DNA of 59,061 bases from the NCBI GenBank assembly GCA_016839025.1, contig JADLKK010000005.1:1-59061 (forward strand), written 5' to 3'. This document shows positions 52,364-59,061 of the stretch, in pieces (position 1 is the stretch's first letter; every line of letters begins with the position of its first letter). The translations under genes and the position numbers were made by a program. This DNA comes from Proteiniphilum sp. (GTDB lineage: Bacteria > Bacteroidota > Bacteroidia > Bacteroidales > Dysgonomonadaceae). Under the pieces are notes generated by a model. It saw nothing but the letters and a program-made list of their open reading frames with translations. It had not been told where the DNA came from and made no database searches.

Positions 52364-53683
52364 TTAAAACTCTTCCGCTTTACGCCCGTAAAGCGTTATT
52401 TCTGATAAGCAGTTTCCGTTCAGGGCCTTGTAGTTGTCTCCAAATCCGGTAAGTGCTTCAAACCGGAACCATCGGGTAGGTTTTGTGAATTGCGGATCCT
52501 CGGGGAACATGTAAGCCATATCGCCTTGTCTGCCCAGAATCCGATACTGGCGGTCTGGCAAATCGATGGGGAATGTGATCTTATGGGTTGTGATGGAATC
52601 CCATTGTTGTCTCTCATCATCCCATCGCCACATGGCATATGTTCCTACATTCTCATTGCGGTAATAATCTTCTCTTCCGCTATACTCTGTTGCTCCCGTA
52701 TGTCGGTATCGCTGGTGCGTGATGATGCGGCTCAGTTCATAATAGTCACCCAGGTCAATGATGTAGTTCCAAGGCATATTCCCATGTTTGGGGTCTCCTG
52801 TACGACCTCTTGCATAGGTGTGCGTGAAGTTGACGAAAGTGCCATCACTGATCAGACCGTCAATTGCCATGTAATCGCGGCCTTCCAGACCATTGAAGAA
52901 ACCCATTGGTACGCCTGTGTTGATCCTGTTTCCTGTTCTGTCAATGATCGTGGAGTCGTTGGTATCAGGAATCTGCCAGCTCATCTTCGGTATGAGCCAA
53001 TCTTCCTTCAAAGTAAAGCTTCCCAATGCGATCGTGTCGCTCGTATTGCCATATTCATCTTCAACCCTTGCGGTTACTTCAACTTCGACTTCCGCTATAA
53101 AACCCGGATCACGGATGAACTTGCGTTCTTCTGCTTCACGTGAGGTATAAATCAAGTGTTTCTGTTCCGTATTTCCATCTTGGTTTTTGTATGCATAGTC
53201 TACGAAGATATTCATGCTTTGCATCAACCCGTTTTCCCAGTTGATATAGAAAGAGCTGAAGCCCGGGATGCAGTAAATTGTTTCTGCTACTTGTCTCACT
53301 GCTGGTTGGAGAGGTTCCACAACCACCGAGACCTTTTCCGATCTGTTGCCGGCACGATCTACCGCAAAAAGATCTATCGTATAGGGTTCCTCATTCGCGA
53401 ACCCGTAAACGTCAATGGAATTGCTGAAGTAGGATACGGAAAACCACATCTCTTTACCATTATTGTTGGTATAGGTTGCGTCGATGGTAAGCAGATCCTT
53501 GTCTTCCGGCTGTTTGAAAAAGATTTTGACCCCACCGTAGGTTGGTTTGTAATGCAGGAACGTGGGAGCTGCCGGGGGCGTTTGATCACTATAGCCCAAT
53601 TCAAAACGTTCATTCTCCTTGCAGGCAACCAGTAGGAAGAGGATTGCCACAATGTAACCATATTTTTTTATCTGTTGTTGCAT
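52364..53683 (-). CDS. DUF4959/DUF5000-like lipoprotein with F5/8-type domain
   Basis: This 439-residue protein has a lipoprotein signal (MQQQIKKYGYIVAILFLLVACKE, Cys about 21); the ATG at 53713 would add ten residues. Tandem fibronectin/Ig-like regions follow (about 35-240; for example PPAAPTFLHYKPTYGGVKIFF and EPYTIDLFAVDRAGNRSE). The C-terminal part (DGTFVNFTHTYARG, YIIDLGDYYELSRIITHQRY) has the discoidin/F5-8-type galactose-binding look of DUF5000. It lies directly after susD, a typical SusE-like glycan-capture position. Confidence 0.75.
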   Translation of the reverse strand: MQQQIKKYGYIVAILFLLVACKENERFELGYSDQTPPAAPTFLHYKPTYGGVKIFFKQPEDKDLLTIDATYTNNNGKEMWFSVSYFSNSIDVYGFANEEPYTIDLFAVDRAGNRSEKVSVVVEPLQPAVRQVAETIYCIPGFSSFYINWENGLMQSMNIFVDYAYKNQDGNTEQKHLIYTSREAEERKFIRDPGFIAEVEVEVTARVEDEYGNTSDTIALGSFTLKEDWLIPKMSWQIPDTNDSTIIDRTGNRINTGVPMGFFNGLEGRDYMAIDGLISDGTFVNFTHTYARGRTGDPKHGNMPWNYIIDLGDYYELSRIITHQRYRHTGATEYSGREDYYRNENVGTYAMWRWDDERQQWDSITTHKITFPIDLPDRQYRILGRQGDMAYMFPEDPQFTKPTRWFRFEALTGFGDNYKALNGNCLSEITLYGRKAEEF

Positions 53684-53719
53684 AAAGCAATGATTTTTTT
53701 GTTTTGTTATCATTCAGTC

Positions 53720-55699
53720 TTACCATCCGGGATTCTGAATCAAATTGGCATTGGTGTTCATCTCATTCAGCGAAATTGGCCAGAGATAATTTCTATTCAG
53801 AAACTGACGGCGTTGTTTTACTTCCAACCGGAAGAAGTTTTGTGCACCGTAGGCATTTCCGGTCCATCCTGTAACAGGAGTGTTAAATTCCGCAACCGCC
53901 TTCTTGTAGCGCATAACATCCCAGAAACGGCTTCCTTCAAAAGCAAATTCTATGCTACGTTCAAGCATGATGATGTCACGCAAACCCTCTTTGGTTGTAT
54001 GCCTGTTGAGGTATAGGCTATTACAGAGATTGGGGTTTGACCACACCTCTTCCACATTGGGTATTCCCGCTCTTTGGCGTATCTTGTTGATTTCATCATA
54101 GACATCCTGCCCGGGTCCGTTCAGCTCATTCAATATTTCTGCCTTCATCAAATAGAGGTCAGCCATGCGGATAATTGGAAAGGGAAAGTGTAGCTGACGA
54201 ATCCAACTCCCTGATTTTGATTCAGGATGAACGAACTTTTGAACACCTATGCCGGTCCAGAAGAAATCGGTCGGGCTGACACTTGGATCATAACCGCCAG
54301 GTGTTCCACCATACATCTCTGTCTCTATCCGGTATTGGTGGGCTCTCCAATATCCGCCACTGATACCCAGATTGGCATAAAAACGGGGTTCTCTGTTCAA
54401 GTACATGTTCAGGGTCATAAAGCCCGGTTGTAAAATACCTCTAAGCTCATTATACTTCGGATCATCTTCACTGGGTGTGGAAATCAGCCTGTACATGTTG
54501 TTCTTGTCGAATGTTTTGTCTACGTCGATAGGCAAGCCATTCTTGGTGTAGTAGCGGGCCATCGCCTGATAGGTTGCCCCGGCCCAGTTCCATGAGTTCC
54601 CGGTAGTTTCCTGTACACCCGATGTAAAGGTACGGGGAAGACGAATATTGCTCGCATCCTGCAGAGTACCACCTTCGCCCACCCGGTAGGTACGTCCCCA
54701 GATACATTCCTTGTTCCAGGGATCAACAACCAGGAGACGCAGGGTGTAAAGCCTTTGCATGGCTTCGGTATTCATTTTCCAATCATCCATGTCAAATTTA
54801 TAGGGTTGATCTTCGTATTGGTACAGCCCGAAGCCTTCCTGTTCACAAAACGCAATCGCCTCGTTGGTTGCTTTCAACGCATCGTTCCATTTTTCCTTCC
54901 AGCGGGCCGATCCTTCGTCATCCATGGGGAAATAGGTTTCTCCATCTTCATTGTAAAAATCGCCGAACAGATCCTTGTTTCCATTGAAGAAAGGACTCGC
55001 ACGATAAAGCAATATCCTGGCCTTTATTGCTTTAGCTGCTGCCTGGTCAACCATCCCCAGCTCATCTTCCATGATCTCATCATCAAGATCGGGGATGGCT
55101 TCCTCAATCAGGTTGATGACATAGTTGAAGCAATCATCCACTTTGGAACGGTTCACAAATAGCTCTTCAGCGGTTGCATTTGGTGGGATATTTGTGTCGA
55201 CAATGGTAATCGGTCCATAATGTTGGATCAGGATAAAATGATAATAGGCTTTCAAAAATTTCACCTGGGCTATCCATTGTTTTTTTTCCAGCTCTGACAT
55301 ATCTTTTACCAGATGGATATATTCCAGGAATGTATTCGCTGAGCGAATCACTTCGTAAAGGTCCGTCGCATAATTGGAGCCTTGCCAGAATGCCAACAGA
55401 GGATTGGTGGCGCTTTGCAACCCTTCCATGATACGGGTGCCGGCCAAGCCACTTTGGGCAAGGGTTGCATCTCGTTGTCCCAGCCAGTCGTCGCCAAGCA
55501 GGAATTCCGTACTGTGGATGAGGTGGTTTCTGGGTAACCCTGAATAAACATTGCTTAAAGCATTATAAGCCATCTCCTTGTTCACAAAGTAGTCTTCCAG
55601 TGTGATGGTATTGTCCGGCACAATGTTCAGATAATCCTTACACGAAACAAAAGGTTGAATTGCAACAAGGAACAGGAGGTAATGAATATACTTTTTCAT
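53720..55699 (-). CDS. susD: SusD/RagB-family glycan-binding lipoprotein
   Basis: This protein of about 659 residues (663 from ATG 55711) has a lipoprotein signal (MKKYIHYLLFLVAIQPFVSCKDYLNIVP). It shows the SusD layout: TPR-rich N-terminal half (YNALSNVYSGLP, QWIAQVKFLKAYYHFILIQ, AKAIKARILLYRA) and a C-terminal RagB region (FPIIRMADLYLMKAEILNEL, EINKIRQRAGIP, IIMLERSIEFAFEGSRFWDVMRY). It caps the SusC barrel and binds glycan on the cell surface. It begins 8 to 20 bases after susC and is the second gene of the locus. The specific sugar is not visible from sequence. Confidence 0.94.
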   Translation of the reverse strand: MKKYIHYLLFLVAIQPFVSCKDYLNIVPDNTITLEDYFVNKEMAYNALSNVYSGLPRNHLIHSTEFLLGDDWLGQRDATLAQSGLAGTRIMEGLQSATNPLLAFWQGSNYATDLYEVIRSANTFLEYIHLVKDMSELEKKQWIAQVKFLKAYYHFILIQHYGPITIVDTNIPPNATAEELFVNRSKVDDCFNYVINLIEEAIPDLDDEIMEDELGMVDQAAAKAIKARILLYRASPFFNGNKDLFGDFYNEDGETYFPMDDEGSARWKEKWNDALKATNEAIAFCEQEGFGLYQYEDQPYKFDMDDWKMNTEAMQRLYTLRLLVVDPWNKECIWGRTYRVGEGGTLQDASNIRLPRTFTSGVQETTGNSWNWAGATYQAMARYYTKNGLPIDVDKTFDKNNMYRLISTPSEDDPKYNELRGILQPGFMTLNMYLNREPRFYANLGISGGYWRAHQYRIETEMYGGTPGGYDPSVSPTDFFWTGIGVQKFVHPESKSGSWIRQLHFPFPIIRMADLYLMKAEILNELNGPGQDVYDEINKIRQRAGIPNVEEVWSNPNLCNSLYLNRHTTKEGLRDIIMLERSIEFAFEGSRFWDVMRYKKAVAEFNTPVTGWTGNAYGAQNFFRLEVKQRRQFLNRNYLWPISLNEMNTNANLIQNPGW

Positions 55700-55719
55700 T
55701 TGTGTATGCATGTAAAGGT

Positions 55720-58700
55720 TTAGAAATTGACTTGTAATCCCATGTTGTATCTGCGGTTAATGGGGTAGGAGAGGCCATTCCCCCCCATTTCAGGGTCCCA
55801 AAGCTTAAATGCACTGAGCGTAAAGAGGTTTTCACCACTAAAATAGAATCTTAAACTGCTCAAATTCAATTGTTTTGCAAAAGGGATGTTGTAACCGAAC
55901 TCCACAGTCTTTAATCGCATAAAGCTGCCGTCACGCAACCACCAGGATGATTGTTGGATGTTGTTATTGACCTGATAGGTCGCCAGACGTGGCCAGAAGG
56001 CGTGTACATCTGGATTGGTCTCACTCCATGAATCTCTGGCTACGATCTCCGGTGCATTTCTGCGGTTTACGAAAGGAGCAATTCCTCCGGGATTAATGTA
56101 AAATGAGACTCTGGCATTCCCTTGGAGGAAGAATGAGAGGTCGAAATCCTTGTACCCTCCCGACATGCCAAAACCAAATTGCATCTCCGGTACGGTGGGG
56201 TAACCCATTGGAATACGGTCGTTGCTGTTGATAACGCCATCACCGTTCACATCCAGATATTTGATGTCACCACGCATATAGGCTCCGAACTCCTGCCTTG
56301 GGGAGTTGTCGATTTCTGTCTGGTCAACGAACAGTCTTTCGGCTACCAGTCCCCAGGTCTGATTGATGGGATGACCAATAGACTTAAGGTATTCATCCCT
56401 GAAGTTTTTCTCATCCTTTTCAAGGTACTCGTTTGTCGCATAGGTGAAATTGGCTCTTCCGGTAAGCCACGTATCTTTGTTGAATGAGTGTTTGTAATCG
56501 AGAGAGGCGTCTATCCCTTTGGAAGCTACTTTTCCAACGTTCCCATGGATGGATGTCTGAAAACCAGCTGTCTCAGGGAAGTTTTCTCGCCGCATATAGA
56601 TGTTGTCGCGCAAGTCTTTGAAAAAGTCAACCTGCAGTTTCAATGCTTCATCTGCAAAGATTCCCAGTTCAAGTCCGAGATTGTATTTCTGTGCGATTTC
56701 CCAAGAAATGTCCGGATTTGCATAACGATTGAAATGAAAACCGCCATAGGTCTGGCTGAAAATTCTTCCCCACTGGTATTCACCGCCACCAGAAACGATT
56801 TGAGACAAATAAAAGAACCTGTTCTCACGACTTGCAATAGCGTCGTTACCCACCTTTCCATAAGTGAATTTGAATTTCATGAGGCTGATGGCCTTTGACA
56901 ACTGTTTACCCCAGAATGCTTCGTTAGAGACAATCCATCCCAGTCCGTAGGAGGGGAAGAAGCCGAATCGCTTTTTCCCGTAGAACTTTTCCGAACCGTT
57001 GTAACCATAAGCATATTCCACAAAATAACGTTTGTCAAAATCATATGAAAATCGTCCCGAATTCCCCATGTTACGCTCCGGCAAAGTATAATAAATGGAA
57101 CCACCCTGACCGTTCGTCAGAATTTTCTCTTCCTGGATACCTACTGTCATCAAAGAGACAGAATGTTTATCCCAGCTCTTGTCCCAGTTGAACCTTCCTT
57201 CAAAGTAGAAGTGCGTATTGCCATCACGGCCTGCTTCGGTATCGCCCAAGTAGGGTACGTTGTTGGGTGTTAGGTTGTAGAGGGTATAGCTGTCAGTAAA
57301 GGCATCATATTGTTCCAAGCCGTAATAGACGGGGGTATATCTCCTGGCTCCTGAATTGTAGTTCCATGTGTTGGCCGATGCCTTGAACTGGAACTTCAGG
57401 TTTGGGGTGATGAAATCGAGATCCTGCAAAAAGGTCGCTTGTACGGTAATGGTATTCTGATTGTTTTCCCTGTACCCACGAACCATTTCTGCAAATGGGT
57501 TTGTCTTCATCGGATCGGCATTGCCGAAGAGTGTCCAGCGTGTCGAAAGATTTCTTTCGTCGGGTCTCCAGACTGCGGGGAAATCGACCGGGTTGCTATC
57601 CATAACCTGGCTGAAAATATTGCTTGCGCTGGTATAGGGACCGTTATATTTTTCAAAACGACCATAGATGCGTGTATCCAAGGTGGTGGTTTTACTCAGG
57701 TTGAAGGTCACGTTGCTACGCAGGTGGAAACGTTTGATGCTGATATTACTGTTGAAGTTGTTCAGGTTGTCCTGATTGTCCACCTTCAGTAATCCCGTTT
57801 CATAGTCAAATCCACCGGCTACATAATAAGTGGACATCTTGCTGCCCCCTGAGAGGCTGACATTCGCTTTTGTATTCATGGTGCCGTTTTTGAAAAGCAT
57901 GTCATACCAGTTTATATTGGGATAGATCATCGGCTGATCACCCCGCATGGTGGCTCTGATCTTTTCTTCGCTATACCATGGGGGGGTCGGTATATCATCT
58001 GCGCTCCGTTCGATATCATCGTATCGTGAGATTAATGCCTGGTTGTACAAACGCATGTATTCCACACCGTCGAGCAGCTCAAGCATCTTGGTCGGTTTGG
58101 CAACGTTCACATCTACACGCGCAGAGACCTTCACATTCCCCTCCTGACCGCTCTTGGTGGAAATCACAATGATCCCATTTGCTCCTCGGGCACCATAGAG
58201 TACAGTAGCCGAAGCATCCTTCAACACTGAAAAACTTTCTATATCATCAGGCTGGATGCGTGCCAGGTCATCGGTACTTGCTTCGAACCCATCAATTAGT
58301 ATCAAGGGATCTGATTTGTACCCGAAAGTGGTTACACCGCGAATAAAGAATTGCGCATTGTCTGCTCCCGGTTCCCCAGTGGTTTGATAAGAGATTACCC
58401 CCGGAATCTTACCAGCAAATGCTGAAGTCATGTTGGAAGATGCAATTTTCAGATCTTTTGCATGCACTGTTTCAATTGAGGCGATGACGCTTTCTTTCTT
58501 CTGTTTTCCGAAAGCAACAATGGTAACCTCGTCCAGCTCACTGGTTGCCGGAAAAAGGGTGACTTCAATGTAAGTCTGGTTCTTTACCTGGATCGTTTGA
58601 GATTCCATGCCGAGAAAAGAGAAAATCAATTTATCGGTAGAGGCAGCCCTGATCTCAAATGTTCCGTCCATGTCAGTTGTCACCCCGCGGGTTGACTTGT

Positions 58701-59061
58701 CAACCATGATTGTGACTCCAGGTAACGGCTCATCCGTTTCTCCATCAACAACCTTTCCTTTGATTATTTGATTCTGCTGTTGCATAGCATCCCTGGAAGT
58801 GATTTCTGCGATTTCTCTGATTCCCTTTTTTGACTCCTTCCGGAATACTGCTACCTGATTTTCTACGATACTGTATGCAAGATCAGTTCCTTGAAGAATG
58901 GTATCGAGGATTTTTTCCACATTTTCGGCGTTCACTGCCACATCAATTTTTTTACTGATGTTTTTGTCGGAATTGCCAGAGAAAACAAATCTGTAGTTGC
59001 TCCTTTTCTCAATTTCTTTGCAAACCTCTTCGATGGTGACTGAGTTCATGTGAAGTGTCAG
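55720..59061 (-). CDS. susC: SusC/RagA TonB-linked outer-membrane transporter, N-terminus cut by window edge
   Basis: At least 1113 residues are visible; the frame runs open through the right edge, so the ATG at 59049 is internal (LTLHMNSVTIEEV precedes it in frame). An STN domain (about 1-60) leads to a carboxypeptidase-like domain (IKGKVVDGETDEPLPGVTIMV, about 95-170). A plug with IRGVTTFGYKSDPLILIDGFE and VLKDASATVLYGARGANGIIVI follows, then a long barrel ending GLQVNF. It imports glycans with TonB energy. STN-bearing SusC proteins often signal to anti-sigma factors. The signal peptide lies outside the window. Confidence 0.93.
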   Translation of the reverse strand: MTLHMNSVTIEEVCKEIEKRSNYRFVFSGNSDKNISKKIDVAVNAENVEKILDTILQGTDLAYSIVENQVAVFRKESKKGIREIAEITSRDAMQQQNQIIKGKVVDGETDEPLPGVTIMVDKSTRGVTTDMDGTFEIRAASTDKLIFSFLGMESQTIQVKNQTYIEVTLFPATSELDEVTIVAFGKQKKESVIASIETVHAKDLKIASSNMTSAFAGKIPGVISYQTTGEPGADNAQFFIRGVTTFGYKSDPLILIDGFEASTDDLARIQPDDIESFSVLKDASATVLYGARGANGIIVISTKSGQEGNVKVSARVDVNVAKPTKMLELLDGVEYMRLYNQALISRYDDIERSADDIPTPPWYSEEKIRATMRGDQPMIYPNINWYDMLFKNGTMNTKANVSLSGGSKMSTYYVAGGFDYETGLLKVDNQDNLNNFNSNISIKRFHLRSNVTFNLSKTTTLDTRIYGRFEKYNGPYTSASNIFSQVMDSNPVDFPAVWRPDERNLSTRWTLFGNADPMKTNPFAEMVRGYRENNQNTITVQATFLQDLDFITPNLKFQFKASANTWNYNSGARRYTPVYYGLEQYDAFTDSYTLYNLTPNNVPYLGDTEAGRDGNTHFYFEGRFNWDKSWDKHSVSLMTVGIQEEKILTNGQGGSIYYTLPERNMGNSGRFSYDFDKRYFVEYAYGYNGSEKFYGKKRFGFFPSYGLGWIVSNEAFWGKQLSKAISLMKFKFTYGKVGNDAIASRENRFFYLSQIVSGGGEYQWGRIFSQTYGGFHFNRYANPDISWEIAQKYNLGLELGIFADEALKLQVDFFKDLRDNIYMRRENFPETAGFQTSIHGNVGKVASKGIDASLDYKHSFNKDTWLTGRANFTYATNEYLEKDEKNFRDEYLKSIGHPINQTWGLVAERLFVDQTEIDNSPRQEFGAYMRGDIKYLDVNGDGVINSNDRIPMGYPTVPEMQFGFGMSGGYKDFDLSFFLQGNARVSFYINPGGIAPFVNRRNAPEIVARDSWSETNPDVHAFWPRLATYQVNNNIQQSSWWLRDGSFMRLKTVEFGYNIPFAKQLNLSSLRFYFSGENLFTLSAFKLWDPEMGGNGLSYPINRRYNMGLQVNF

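Noticed and set aside
53132-53147. Possible parS site (TTCACGTGA core)
   Set aside because: Only about 12 of 16 positions match the consensus, it lies inside a lipoprotein gene far from parAB, and similar chance cores occur at 9989-9996 and, as a half-site, at 40411-40419.
1-59061. CRISPR arrays, transposases, integrases, tRNA or rRNA genes
   Set aside because: I looked for spaced direct repeats, transposase or integrase motifs and cloverleaf patterns while reading and recognised none; a tRNA scan was not possible.

Overview
The window is a chromosomal segment of a Bacteroidota bacterium, most likely order Bacteroidales. The evidence is: SusC/SusD proteins with lipoproteins behind them; a secreted protease with a type IX secretion (T9SS) C-terminal tail; DUF4271, DUF5683 and viroplasmin-type RNase H proteins; a two-gene LysO transporter; arginine genes of the N-succinyl type; and repeated TAnnTTTG promoter -7 boxes close upstream of genes. 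A fermentative Dysgonomonadaceae-like host is a guess from overall character, not shown.

Layout. 1-3.7 kb: the end of a Yip1-like membrane protein, a bidirectional terminator, then a minus-strand acetate operon, pta - hydroxyacyl-CoA-dehydrogenase-like - ackA. 3.7-12.2 kb: a minus-strand arginine operon in transcription order GNAT acyltransferase, argG, argC, argD, argF' (N-succinylornithine carbamoyltransferase), argB, argE-like, argH, with a structured leader, short tandem repeats between genes and a strong terminator. 12.3-13.8 kb: a KamA-like radical SAM enzyme with a complete Bacteroidota promoter. 13.9-18 kb: parA, parB, a DUF5683 membrane protein and an MltD-like lytic transglycosylase. 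18-24.8 kb: a T9SS-exported serine protease, prfB with its programmed frameshift, an NlpC/P60-LysM lipoprotein, a HAD phosphatase and an FAD oxidoreductase. 24.8-28.7 kb: a SAM-II-like riboswitch, metK, a LOG-family protein, DUF4271 and hemD, ending at a 14-bp hairpin. 28.7-36 kb: tatD-type hydrolase, yidD, rnpA, RNase H, a small membrane protein, a secreted C1B peptidase, murF, a metallophosphoesterase and a split lysO. 36-46 kb: a TonB-dependent receptor, trmD, rfbA-rfbC-rfbB, a BT0820-like HAD protein, glyA and recG. 46-48.3 kb: a DoxX - Gfo/Idh/MocA pair. 48.5-59 kb: a minus-strand polysaccharide utilisation locus: susC (cut by the window end), susD, and three large lipoproteins (F5/8-type/DUF5000-like, DUF4998-like, and a sialidase-fold protein with a CBM9-like domain), closed by a terminator.

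How the parts work together. The arg operon covers most steps from acylated glutamate to arginine. Pro90 of ArgF' indicates succinylated intermediates, and the leading GNAT gene is a candidate for the otherwise missing first enzyme. The acetate operon would make ATP from acetyl-CoA. The susCD locus would capture and import a glycan of unknown identity. The rest is mostly housekeeping: cell wall, translation, haem, nucleotide sugars and DNA repair. No CRISPR array, insertion sequence, prophage, rRNA or tRNA was recognised. The most interesting points are the arginine operon (structured leader, tandem repeats, Cys-rich acyltransferase), the metK riboswitch, the dehydrogenase between pta and ackA that lacks its catalytic histidine, the atypical KamA-like enzyme and the glycan locus.
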